Numbered from the stretch's first letter, positions 1 through 6,490 are shown. The stretch is 8,963 nt of DNA from JBEKCP01 sp050014815 (GCA_050014815.1 JBEKCP010000214.1:1-8963); one strand, 5' to 3'. The notes: a model not told the origin generated them from the letters alone. Numbers and translations: made by a program.

Positions 1-2
1 TG

Positions 3-704
3 GAGGCCTACACCGTCTGGGGTCTTCCCTGCCCGACGCGAGACTCGCCGCTGGTGATCTCGCCCGGCTTTGCCGTCCACGAGCTCGACGGTCCGGCGGG
101 CGTCGGTCTGCCGCCGCGGGTCTACGACGCGTATGCCGAGTTCCACTGGGCCCCGTGGCTCGGGCCGAGGCTGAAGGCCGACGTGATGGTGACGCCCGGC
201 GTGTTCAGCGACTTCGACAATACGGGCTCGCAGTCTGTGCGGGTGACGGGCTATGGGGCGGGGATCTGGACCTGGACGCCCACCGCGAGGCTCGTTCTCG
301 GCGCGGCCTATTACGACCGGCCCGATATATCGGTCTTGCCCGTCGGCGGCGCCCTCTGGAAGCCGGACGAGGAGACCGATCTCCGGCTGGTCTTTCCGAA
401 GCCTCGAATTGCCCACCGCATCTACCCGGGCGGCATCTACAGCGCGGACGTCGAGCACTGGCTCTACCTGGCGGGCGAGTTCGGAGGCGGGATCTGGGCC
501 TTCCGCCGATCCGACGGCACCGACGACGTCTTCTCCTACCGCGATTATCGCCTGCTGTTGGGCTGGGAACGGAAGGTCCTTTGGGGCCTCACCTCGCAAC
601 TGGAGATCGGCTACGTCTTCGGCCGCAAGGGTCAGTTCCAGAGCGCCGAGGGCGACTTCCATCCGACCGACACCGTGCTCCTCCGCGGCGGACTTCGGTA
701 TTAG
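3..704 (+). CDS. Outer-membrane beta-barrel protein, 5'-truncated by the window edge
   Basis: The frame is open from base 3 to the TAG at 702-704 (233 residues visible), so the true start lies upstream; the GTG at 54 is internal. The sequence is rich in alternating aromatic and polar strands (for example AYAEFHWAPW, LYLAGEFGGGIWAF, LEIGYVFGRKGQF) and ends in ...LLRGGLRY. A C-terminal aromatic residue on the last strand is the usual BAM recognition signal, so I read it as an outer-membrane barrel. The PPRVYDAYAEFHW, VTPGVFSDFDN and DYRLLLGWERK segments recall a barrel family (possibly DUF6268) that I associate with planctomycetes; that is recalled, not searched. Substrate or function cannot be deduced. 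The signal peptide would be in the missing N-terminus. The next gene starts 107 nt downstream with its own promoter-like site, so it is probably not co-transcribed. Confidence 0.7.
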   Translation, partial: EAYTVWGLPCPTRDSPLVISPGFAVHELDGPAGVGLPPRVYDAYAEFHWAPWLGPRLKADVMVTPGVFSDFDNTGSQSVRVTGYGAGIWTWTPTARLVLGAAYYDRPDISVLPVGGALWKPDEETDLRLVFPKPRIAHRIYPGGIYSADVEHWLYLAGEFGGGIWAFRRSDGTDDVFSYRDYRLLLGWERKVLWGLTSQLEIGYVFGRKGQFQSAEGDFHPTDTVLLRGGLRY

Positions 705-738
705 CGCGCCTTTTTCTCCGCATTCACCGAGCTGGGTG

Positions 739-765
739 TTGAGGGAAGCAGGGATGCGATATAAT
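739..765 (+). promoter_or_regulatory. Candidate sigma70-type promoter for the membrane gene at 812
   Basis: A perfect TATAAT lies at 760-765, with TTGAGG at 739-744 as the best -35 and a short 15-nt spacer. Transcription would start near 772, giving a leader of about 40 nt containing a good Shine-Dalgarno (aagggagtgg, about 797-806). A TTGACA at 772-777 has no acceptable -10 downstream. The perfect -10 stands out against GC-rich surroundings; the poor spacing is the weak point. Confidence 0.35.
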
Positions 766-811
766 TGAATGTTGACAAACGTTCTGGCCTTCTCCCGAAG
801 GGAGTGGTACC

Positions 812-1288
812 GTGACACGAATTCTACTCAGAACATTTCTGGGACTTGGATTGGCGCTGGGCTTTGGCTTGCTACCGCTTATCCTCTACGTAGTGGACCG
901 TACTGGAATGGGCATAACACCTGACTGGTCATCCAACAAGGGCGAGATTGTGAGCGATGCAGCGTTCGGCATCGCCAATTTCTTCTTGGCTGTGGTTGGC
1001 ATCTTGCTCTTTTGGGCGGTGCGCGACCTGCACGTTCGCCGGGCTTGGGCTGCCCTGCTGTTCGTTGGTGCGGCTTTCGTCAGTTTGTTCCTTCCGCTTC
1101 CGCTAATGAATTTCTGGCCGTACCTTTTCACCGGCGACGCCGCTTTCGGGATGCATCTCGCACCCTTTGTAATGTTGACGTTTGCAGTCCCCGCCCTGGT
1201 CGTTTTTTGCGTCAGCCTCATTTTCGCCCGCTGGCATCGTGGCGTCGCAGCCTCTCAGCCATCCCGCCTGGGGCCAGTAGTCTGGTGA
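812..1288 (+). CDS. Small four-helix integral membrane protein, unknown function
   Basis: This 158-residue protein is not one I recognise. It has four hydrophobic segments at about residues 7-28, 50-70, 78-97 and 115-139. Positive charges follow the positive-inside rule: R3 and R7 at the N-terminus, RDLHVRR (71-77) between helices 2 and 3, and ARWHR after helix 4. This predicts both termini in the cytoplasm and two outside loops (29-49 and 98-114). No catalytic or metal motif is visible. The GTG start at 812 is chosen because a Shine-Dalgarno (aagggag) lies about 7-10 nt upstream and the first helix begins directly after it. Base composition is visibly less GC-rich than in the housekeeping genes. 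The gene stands alone, and the first palindromic repeat begins 14 nt after its stop. It may be an accessory or transferred gene. Confidence 0.75.
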   Translation: MTRILLRTFLGLGLALGFGLLPLILYVVDRTGMGITPDWSSNKGEIVSDAAFGIANFFLAVVGILLFWAVRDLHVRRAWAALLFVGAAFVSLFLPLPLMNFWPYLFTGDAAFGMHLAPFVMLTFAVPALVVFCVSLIFARWHRGVAASQPSRLGPVVW

Positions 1289-1302
1289 TTCATTGACGGT
1301 AA

Positions 1303-1450
1303 CGAAGGTCGAGCGTAGCACTCGGAAGATCGCGACAGAGCGAAAACGGGAAAAAGAGAAGCCTGAGGGGGATGGGCCGGTCCTGGTCGGGCGTCCCTTT
1401 CGCGTTTTCGCTCTTTCGCGTTTTCGCGATTTGGATGGACTTGCGTGGTC
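1303..1450 (+). repeat. Palindromic repeat element, copy A (left of GxxExxY gene)
   Basis: The element starts with cgaaggtcgagcgtag (1303-1318), then gaagatcgcga (1325-1335), a degraded left arm (about 1336-1358), a loop, and a right arm at 1398-1430 made of cgcgttttcg and ctctttcgcg units. It ends with atgga-c/t-ttgcgtgg (1435-1448). The 33 bases 1398-1430 are identical to 2119-2151 of copy B, and both copies have the same orientation. Compared with copy B, the left arm has lost about 9 nt and gained substitutions, so the hairpin is imperfect here. The REP-like motif at 1454-1475 abuts it. Confidence 0.85.
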
Positions 1451-1453
1451 GGA

Positions 1454-1475
1454 CGAAAAACGGGACGGTTCCAAC
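1454..1475 (+). repeat. REP-like motif (cgaaaaacgggac type), copy 1
   Basis: The 13 bases cgaaaaacgggac at 1454-1466 are identical to 8802-8814, and the following bases are related (ggttccaac versus aggtccgac). The motif sits directly behind copy A. A weak, shortened relative (cggcaaaccgggtttcc, about 2173-2189) lies at the same place behind copy B, so it may be part of the larger repeat unit. No inverted partner is seen nearby, unlike the copy near the window end. Confidence 0.5.
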
Positions 1476-1523
1476 CATGACAGGCAAGTGCATCAGGCGT
1501 CCATCTTGCCGGTATCGGACGTA

Positions 1524-1557
1524 TGCCGTCTTCTGCCCCCGAGAGGGCGGGACGGCA
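1524..1557 (+). promoter_or_regulatory. Hairpin in the leader of the GxxExxY gene
   Basis: Outer stem tgccgtc (1524-1530) pairs with gacggca (1551-1557). An internal loop (ttct / gg) is followed by an inner stem, gccc (1535-1538) with gggc (1545-1548), and a short loop. It ends 22 nt before the ATG and 6-8 nt before the Shine-Dalgarno. There is no T-run, so it does not look like an intrinsic terminator. It could affect mRNA stability or translation, or be another palindromic remnant; the function is inference. Confidence 0.4.
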
Positions 1558-1579
1558 GGAACTGGAAAGGGGCCAATAG

Positions 1580-1981
1580 ATGGGACACGAGTTCGAGGAA
1601 TTGTCCGGACGGATCATCGAAGCCGCAATCGCCGTACACCGCGAGTTGGGACCCGGTTTCCTGGAGTCCATCTACGAAAGTGCGATGAAGACCGCCCTGC
1701 GGCATCGTGGTATCGTCTACGAGGCGCAGAAAGAGGTAACCATCTTCTTCGAGAACGAAGAGGCGGGCGTCCACCGCCTCGATCTGCTGGTCGAAGGGGA
1801 GATGGTGGTCGAGCTGAAGGCCGTTAAAGCCCTGGAGGACCTGCATTTCGCGCAGGTCCGATCCTACCTCAGGGCCACCGGGCTACACGTCGGACTATTG
1901 CTGAACTTCAACGCTCCCACGCTGATCGTCAAGAGGGTCGTCCTAGAATACGAACCCCCGAAGAACGAATGTCCCGAGTGA
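1580..1981 (+). CDS. GxxExxY protein, PD-(D/E)XK nuclease-like
   Basis: This 133-residue protein carries the family signature G26-x-x-E29-x-x-Y32 (in GPGFLESIYE) after the typical N-terminal helix (SGRIIEAAIAVHRELG). It has a PD-(D/E)XK-like core: D68 in RLDLLV, then E78-x-K80 in VVELKAV, followed by QVRSYLRATG and LLLNF. These are the expected elements of a small restriction-endonuclease fold, and the length is normal for the family. The biochemical role of the family is unsettled; nuclease activity is inferred from the fold only. ATG 1580 has a purine-rich Shine-Dalgarno (ggaaagggg) about 8 nt upstream. The gene lies between two direct copies of the same hairpin repeat (1303-1450, 2016-2171), and the right copy begins 35 nt after the stop. 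This suggests the gene belongs to a repeat-bounded unit, perhaps mobile. It is intact, with no frameshift. Confidence 0.88.
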   Translation: MGHEFEELSGRIIEAAIAVHRELGPGFLESIYESAMKTALRHRGIVYEAQKEVTIFFENEEAGVHRLDLLVEGEMVVELKAVKALEDLHFAQVRSYLRATGLHVGLLLNFNAPTLIVKRVVLEYEPPKNECPE

Positions 1982-2015
1982 AAGCTCACGAAGTCGCTTT
2001 CCTCTCCGCGTTCGC

Positions 2016-2171
2016 CGAAGGTCGAGCGTAGGATTTAGAAGATCGCGAAAAGGCGAAAGAGCGAAAACGCGAAAGGGGCGTCCCAACCGCAGCCGGCGCG
2101 CCCCTCTCCGGTTCCCTTTTTCGCGTTTTCGCTCTTTCGCGTTTTCGCGATCGGAATGGATTTGCGTGGCC
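2016..2171 (+). repeat. Palindromic repeat element, copy B (right of GxxExxY gene)
   Basis: It starts with cgaaggtcgagcgtag (2016-2031), as in copy A. The arms at 2041-2074 and 2119-2152 are reverse complements at 33 of 34 positions (mismatch at 2052), with a loop of about 44 nt, so RNA or single-stranded DNA could form a long hairpin. Each arm is built of gcgaaaacgcg and gcgaaagag units, giving internal periodicity. The right margin is atggatttgcgtggcc (2156-2171). Translations across it (AKTRKRE, SRKRERAKTRK) are spurious. This copy is the better preserved of the two. Confidence 0.88.
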
Positions 2172-2225
2172 ACGGCAAACCGGGTTTCCTTTTCCCGGAA
2201 CCACGCAGGCTCATGGAAATGACCA

Positions 2226-2243
2226 CCGGCGTTTTGTCGCCGG
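2226..2243 (-). terminator. Weak candidate terminator hairpin after the CxxCxxCC gene
   Basis: Six-base perfect stem ccggcg / cgccgg with a six-base loop, starting 3 nt beyond the TAG of the minus-strand gene. Read on the minus strand it is followed by tggtcatttcc, with no proper U-tract, so Rho-independent function is doubtful. Position is the main support. Confidence 0.3.
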
Positions 2244-2246
2244 GCG

Positions 2247-2663
2247 CTACAGCTCGACGACCTCCCGCCGGGCCTCGATCTTCTCCAGGGGAATACGCGG
2301 GCCGCGGCCGCTGCCTGGGCACTGGCGGCCCATGGCCTCCCAGTCCGACGGCGTCGCCAGGTTCGAGGACCAGAACGGCCAGGTGCGGCACTGCCGGGGG
2401 CGAGCCGAATAGACCTGGCAGAGCTTGCGATGGCTGTCGAAGAAGATGCAGTCGCCGTTGGCCAGCTCGATGAGGCTCCTGCGTACTCCCACGCGTCGGA
2501 CGTACCGCCGCTGGAATTCGTCAACGTCCAAGCGGATCGCGGCGGCCAGCATAGCGATCTCCTCCTGGTTCAGCCAGACATAGCCCGGCTCGCCGGTGCA
2601 GCAAGCTCCGCACTCGGCGCACTTGAAGTGAAGGCCCTTCTGATACCAGAGTTGCCCGGACAT
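2247..2663 (-). CDS. YkgJ-type CxxCxxCC cysteine-cluster protein
   Basis: This 138-residue cytoplasmic protein has the N-terminal motif C15-x2-C18-x2-C21-C22 (KCAECGACC) and later cysteines C72 (DCIFF), C82 (LCQVYSARP), C92 (RQCRTWPFW) and C115. This is the pattern of the YkgJ / UPF0153 family, thought to bind zinc or an Fe-S cluster. The RPRQCRTWPF segment after the cluster is a strong family hallmark. The reaction is unknown. ATG 2663 is supported because the cysteine motif follows about 14 residues later, as is usual; the upstream Shine-Dalgarno is weak (gagaacc). It is separated from the dehydrogenase gene further upstream on the same strand by the 78-nt palindrome at 2685-2762, so co-transcription is uncertain. 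Confidence 0.88.
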   Translation of the reverse strand: MSGQLWYQKGLHFKCAECGACCTGEPGYVWLNQEEIAMLAAAIRLDVDEFQRRYVRRVGVRRSLIELANGDCIFFDSHRKLCQVYSARPRQCRTWPFWSSNLATPSDWEAMGRQCPGSGRGPRIPLEKIEARREVVEL

Positions 2664-2684
2664 GGTGGTTCTCGATGGTTATCA

Positions 2685-2762
2685 CGTTTAGCGGGCGGGC
2701 CGGGTACCCTCTGGGTGCGCCGAGTCCGTCGCTCCTCGGCGGGCAAGCCCGCCCGCTAAACG
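2685..2762. repeat. 78-nt palindromic element between two minus-strand genes
   Basis: Sixteen-base perfect terminal inverted repeats, cgtttagcgggcgggc (2685-2700) and gcccgcccgctaaacg (2747-2762), enclose an inner stem cgccgag / ctcggcg (2720-2726, 2735-2741). It lies 39 nt past the stop of the dehydrogenase and 21 nt before the start of the CxxCxxCC gene. It could act as a terminator-like or mRNA-processing structure. It lacks a U-tract, and the terminal repeats fit a dispersed MITE- or REP-like element better. Only one copy is visible in the window. Confidence 0.65.
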
Positions 2763-2801
2763 GCGACGTGTATCAACGTGACATTTTGGCGGCGTTATGC
2801 A

Positions 2802-5786
2802 CTACTCCACCCTCCCCTCGTCTCCCGGCGTGGTCAGCAGGGAGGCGACTTCCGGCATCAAGCCGTAGGCCAGGGCGAGGAGTTTGATCGGGTGGATGGT
2901 CCGCTTGGTGGTTCCCTGCTCCATTTGGATGCGGCAGGTGCTGCACTCGGTGGCACCGGCCTGGATGGCCGTGTCTCGGAGGCGGGAGATCAGGCCCCAG
3001 CCGGCCCGCAGGCTGCTGCGATAGTTCCGCCCCAGCAGGCCGAAGGTGCCCGCCATGCCCGAGCAGCCTTGTTCGATATGGTGGATCCGCAGCCCCGGGA
3101 TGAGTTTCAGGAGATTCTCGCCGGGCGTGCCGATGTTCAAGGCCCGGAGATGGCATGGGGTGTGATACCCGAGGCTGGCGTGGACGAGCTTGAAATCGAG
3201 CTGCAGATTGCCCGTCAGGTGCATCTTCCAGAGGTAGCTGCAGGCTTCGCTCGTGTTGGCGGCCACCAGCCGGGCGTCGTCGTCGTCCAGGAGGTGCAAG
3301 TACTCGTGGACCAGGCACAGCGCAGCCGCCGGCTCCGTGGCCACCACGTGGTATCCCTGCCGTATGGCTTCGGCCAGCAGGGCGACGTTGTGTCGGGCGA
3401 TCTGCCGGGCATGCTCCAGCGCGCCGGCGGCGATCGAGGCCATCCCCGACGGCCGCTGCTCGGGGTGTACGTAGACCGATACCCCGTTGTGCTTCATCAC
3501 GGCCACCAGCGCCTCGCCCAAGGGGGGATCGTGGTAATTGGCGAAGGTATCGACGAAGTAGAGCACCTTGTGGCCGCTCCGCCGGGTCGGGCGGCAGAGC
3601 CGCCGCCGCGCCGCTCGCCGCAGGAAACTCCGCGACGATACCCGCGGGAGCTTGCGGCCCTGGGCGATCCCGAGCGTCTTTTCCATCAGCCACCGCACCT
3701 GCCGGTTGCCCAGGGCCCAGTTCGTCACGGGGGCGAACCGGCCCCCCAGCGCCGAGAGCAGGTCCAGCCGCGTCATCGTCCAGTCGGCCAACCGCAGCCC
3801 ATTGGCCGCCACGTAAGCCGCCTTGCTCTCCATCATCAATTTGGGAATATCGACGCCGGCCGGGCATTCCAGGTCGCAGGAGTGGCAATGGATGCACAGG
3901 TCGGCGATCTCCTTGAACTGCTCGCTGGTAATCCGGCTCAGCTCGACGCTCCGGGTCAGAATGCCGCGGATCAGGTTGGCCTTGGCCCGGGGCGACGCCT
4001 CCTCGCACGGCGTGATCCGGAAGATCGGGCACATCCGCACCGAGGGGGCCTGCGAGCGGCACTCGCCGCAACGGTTGCAGGCCGCGGTGACGGACGTCAC
4101 CCGCGAAGGGTCCCAGTTCAACTGCAACTCGACGAGGTCCCGCATTTTCGGCGAGTCGGCCTCGGCCGTCTCGGCGCCCTCGCCCTCGCCGAGCGAGACC
4201 ATCGGGGGCCGGAGGTGCCGCGTCAACAGCTCCGGGTCGTCGCCGACGATCTTGCCCGGGTTGAAAACGTTGTCCGGATCGAAGATGTGCTTCACCTGCC
4301 GGAAGACCTCGTCCAACAGCCCGACCTGCCGCTTGAGGAACGGCGTGCGGCTCAGTCCGTAGGCGTGCTCGCCGCCGACGGTCCCTCCGACGGCGAACAC
4401 TTCCGCGTAGAGCTCGTCGGCCATGAGCCGCATCCGCTGGACGTCGTTGGGATCGTCCAAGTTCAACAGCGGCTGGATGTGCAACTGCCCGTGGCCCGCG
4501 TGGCAGAGCAACGAAGCCGTCACCTGGCGGTGTTTGAGGACGTTCTGCATGCGGACGAGGAAGTCGGGCAGGACTTCGGGGGGAACGCCCACGTCTTCGA
4601 CCACCGGCAACGGCCGGCTCGGCCCTTTCATGCGGAACAAGAGCGGCTGGGCGCGGCTGGGCAATTGCAGGAACAGGTCCGTCTCCTCCTGGTCGAATGC
4701 CTGGCGGGTGCCGAAGGCCAGCCGTGCCCGCCGGTGTACCGCTTCGATGAGCCCCTGCATCTGGCCGCGGATCGCATGCGGATCGTCCCCCTCGAACTCC
4801 ACCAACAGCACGGCCTCCGCCTCGGCGGGAATTGCCTGGTCCAGCCGCGGCTCGCTTTCGCGGGCCAGGCTCACGTGCCGGCGGTCCATCAGGTCGCAGG
4901 CCGCCGGCCGCCACGGGAGGATCTCCGGAACGCTCCTGGCCGCCTTGTCCAGGCTCTCGAACAGAAGGAGCACGACCGCCCGGTGCCGCGGCACCGGCTG
5001 CGTGGCCAACGTGGCCTCGGTCACCAGCGCCAGCGTGCCCTCGGAGCCGACCACCAGCGAGACCATGTCCAGCGACGTTTCGGTCAGCACGTCGGCCACG
5101 TGGTAACCGCAGCGATTCAAGGGGCTCTTGGACTGGTTCGCCCGGATCACGTCGGCCCGCGCCCGCAAGAGCGCCGCCAAGCGATTGACGAGGTCCCGTT
5201 TCCGCGGATTGGGGTCCTGGCTAACCCCGTCCACCAACGGCTCGCGGCCGAGTTCCAGCATCTGGCCGTCGGCCAGCACCACCTGGAGGCCCACGACGTG
5301 GCGGCCCGCGGAGCCGTACTTCAGCCAGCGGGAGCCCGAAGCGTCGATGGCGATCATGCTGCCGACGGTGGTGACGGCGGTGTTGGAGGGATCGGGGCCG
5401 AAGATCCGCCCCCGCGGCCGCAGGTGCGCGTTGAGCCGCTCGTGGACCACCCCCGGCTGGACGCGGACCGTCTCGCGCTCGACCCGCAGGACGCGGCGCA
5501 TGTGCCTGGAAAAGTCCAGCACCAGCCCCGCCCCGAGCGACTCGCCGGCCACGCCGCTGCCGGCGCCCCGGGCCGAGACCGGGATCCGCTTCCCGGCCGC
5601 GTACCGCACGCTGGCGATCACGTCGGCCGCCGACCGCGGCAGAACCACCGCCAGCGGCCGGATCTCGTAAATGCTCGCGTCGCTGGCGTAAAGCTGAATG
5701 TGCAGGTCGTCGCAGTGGACCTCGCCGGCGATCAGCCCCCGGAGGTCTTCCTGGATCCTCTCGCGCTGTTGGTCGAGCAGTTCCAT
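2802..5786 (-). CDS. FAD-linked oxidase with two [4Fe-4S] motifs and C-terminal CCG-like domain (D-2-hydroxyacid dehydrogenase, YdiJ/D-LDH type)
   Basis: This 994-residue single-chain enzyme likely oxidises a D-2-hydroxyacid (D-lactate, D-2-hydroxyglutarate or similar) and passes electrons from FAD through Fe-S clusters to an acceptor at the membrane or in the cytoplasm. Domains: FAD-binding PCMH at about 42-262 (PVSARGAGSGVAGESLG at 69-85, VGSEGTLALVTEATL at 246-260); FAD-oxidase C-terminal domain at about 290-513 (GHGQLHIQPL 431-440, GGEHAYGLSR 471-480, FDPDNVFNPGKI 502-513); ferredoxin-type motifs C570/C573/C576/C586 and C631/C634/C637/C641; and a C-terminal CCG-like module at 742-975 with C878, C908, C948 and C951. 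Length matches the roughly 1000-residue YdiJ-like fusion. The CCG module is atypical: the first half has QRPSGM where CC is usual, and the second has CSG. ATG 5786 lies 6 nt after folE, implying translational coupling. The exact substrate is not readable from sequence. Confidence 0.87.
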   Translation of the reverse strand: MELLDQQRERIQEDLRGLIAGEVHCDDLHIQLYASDASIYEIRPLAVVLPRSAADVIASVRYAAGKRIPVSARGAGSGVAGESLGAGLVLDFSRHMRRVLRVERETVRVQPGVVHERLNAHLRPRGRIFGPDPSNTAVTTVGSMIAIDASGSRWLKYGSAGRHVVGLQVVLADGQMLELGREPLVDGVSQDPNPRKRDLVNRLAALLRARADVIRANQSKSPLNRCGYHVADVLTETSLDMVSLVVGSEGTLALVTEATLATQPVPRHRAVVLLLFESLDKAARSVPEILPWRPAACDLMDRRHVSLARESEPRLDQAIPAEAEAVLLVEFEGDDPHAIRGQMQGLIEAVHRRARLAFGTRQAFDQEETDLFLQLPSRAQPLLFRMKGPSRPLPVVEDVGVPPEVLPDFLVRMQNVLKHRQVTASLLCHAGHGQLHIQPLLNLDDPNDVQRMRLMADELYAEVFAVGGTVGGEHAYGLSRTPFLKRQVGLLDEVFRQVKHIFDPDNVFNPGKIVGDDPELLTRHLRPPMVSLGEGEGAETAEADSPKMRDLVELQLNWDPSRVTSVTAACNRCGECRSQAPSVRMCPIFRITPCEEASPRAKANLIRGILTRSVELSRITSEQFKEIADLCIHCHSCDLECPAGVDIPKLMMESKAAYVAANGLRLADWTMTRLDLLSALGGRFAPVTNWALGNRQVRWLMEKTLGIAQGRKLPRVSSRSFLRRAARRRLCRPTRRSGHKVLYFVDTFANYHDPPLGEALVAVMKHNGVSVYVHPEQRPSGMASIAAGALEHARQIARHNVALLAEAIRQGYHVVATEPAAALCLVHEYLHLLDDDDARLVAANTSEACSYLWKMHLTGNLQLDFKLVHASLGYHTPCHLRALNIGTPGENLLKLIPGLRIHHIEQGCSGMAGTFGLLGRNYRSSLRAGWGLISRLRDTAIQAGATECSTCRIQMEQGTTKRTIHPIKLLALAYGLMPEVASLLTTPGDEGRVE

Positions 5787-5792
5787 GCGGCT

Positions 5793-6455
5793 CTACCGGC
5801 GGTCCCCGTAGATGAGGGTCATCAGCTCGGCCCGCGTCGACGATCCCGTGCGGAACACGCCCTTCATGGCCGACGTGACGCAGACGCTGCCCGGCTTCCG
5901 GACCCCGCGAATCGTCATGCACGTGTGCTCCGCCTCGATCACCACGGCCACCCCCTTGGCCGAGAGCTCCTGCACCAGGAGGTCGGCAATCTGTTCCGTC
6001 ATCCGCTCCTGGACCTGCGGCCGGCGGGCAACGCTCTCGACCACCCGCGCCAACTTGCTCAGTCCGACGACCCGCGGGCCGGGCAGGTACGCCACGTGCG
6101 CGGTGCCCAGGAACGGCAGCATGTGGTGCTCGCACATGCTGCAAAAGCTGATGCCGCGGACGAGCACCACTTCGTCGCACTTCTCCGTGAAGAACTTGCG
6201 AAGGTGCCGCCGCGGGTCGTCGTGAAGGCCGTCGAAGAGCTCGGCGTACATCCGCGCGACGCGGGCCGGGGTCTCCCGGAGCCCCTCGCGATCCGGGTCC
6301 TCCCCCACGGCCGCCAGGATCTCGCGCACCGCCCGCCGGATCCGCTCAAGATCGACCCCGTGGGCGGGCCGCTCGGGCACCGACTGCTCCTCGGCGTCGT
6401 CCTCGCCCGCCAGGCTGCCGCTCATCCGGGTCTTCTTCTTGCCGTCGAAGTCCAT
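5793..6455 (-). CDS. folE: GTP cyclohydrolase I
   Basis: It converts GTP to 7,8-dihydroneopterin triphosphate, the first step to tetrahydrofolate and also the entry to queuosine precursors. Clear family motifs are GEDPDREGLRETPARVARMY (51-70), SMCEHHMLPF (106-115), VVGLSKLARVVE (129-140), QERMTEQIA (149-157) and EAEHTCMTIRGVRKPGS (174-190). By alignment with the E. coli enzyme, the zinc ligands are C108, H111 and C179, and H110 and H177 are active-site histidines. All are present, so the enzyme is the canonical zinc type. The length of 220 residues is normal. The first 30 residues are charged and poorly conserved. ATG 6455 sits only about 7 nt from a good -10 box, so the mRNA may be leaderless, or Met11 (6425) with a weak aagaagaag upstream may be the true start. 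It is first in a two-gene unit with the dehydrogenase. Confidence 0.97.
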   Translation of the reverse strand: MDFDGKKKTRMSGSLAGEDDAEEQSVPERPAHGVDLERIRRAVREILAAVGEDPDREGLRETPARVARMYAELFDGLHDDPRRHLRKFFTEKCDEVVLVRGISFCSMCEHHMLPFLGTAHVAYLPGPRVVGLSKLARVVESVARRPQVQERMTEQIADLLVQELSAKGVAVVIEAEHTCMTIRGVRKPGSVCVTSAMKGVFRTGSSTRAELMTLIYGDRR

Positions 6456-6461
6456 AGGCTA

Positions 6462-6490
6462 ATGATAAGGGCGGCGGTCGCATCGGTCAA
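6462..6490 (-). promoter_or_regulatory. Sigma70-type promoter for folE
   Basis: On the minus strand TTGACC (6490-6485), a 17-nt spacer and TATCAT (6467-6462) match the consensus in ten of twelve positions with ideal spacing. The expected start of transcription, about 6455, coincides with the annotated folE ATG. Confidence 0.55.

Noticed and set aside
705..720. Terminator after the outer-membrane gene (five T's at 711-715)
   Set aside because: No convincing GC stem can be paired directly before the T-run; a 4-bp stem at best.
1290..1688. Open frames across copy A on both strands (up to 138 codons)
   Set aside because: They run through the palindromic arms, giving KRERAKTRK-like peptides, have no start signals, and overlap the clear GxxExxY gene.
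1289..2180. Target-site duplications around the whole hairpin-gene-hairpin unit
   Set aside because: I compared the flanks and found only a 6-nt gacggt coincidence (1295-1300 and 1464-1469), which brackets copy A alone and is too short to support an insertion event.
2773..4914. A 713-codon open frame on the minus strand in another frame of the dehydrogenase
   Set aside because: It overlaps the well-supported 994-residue enzyme and shows only Arg/Pro/Gly-rich shadow translation with no motif.
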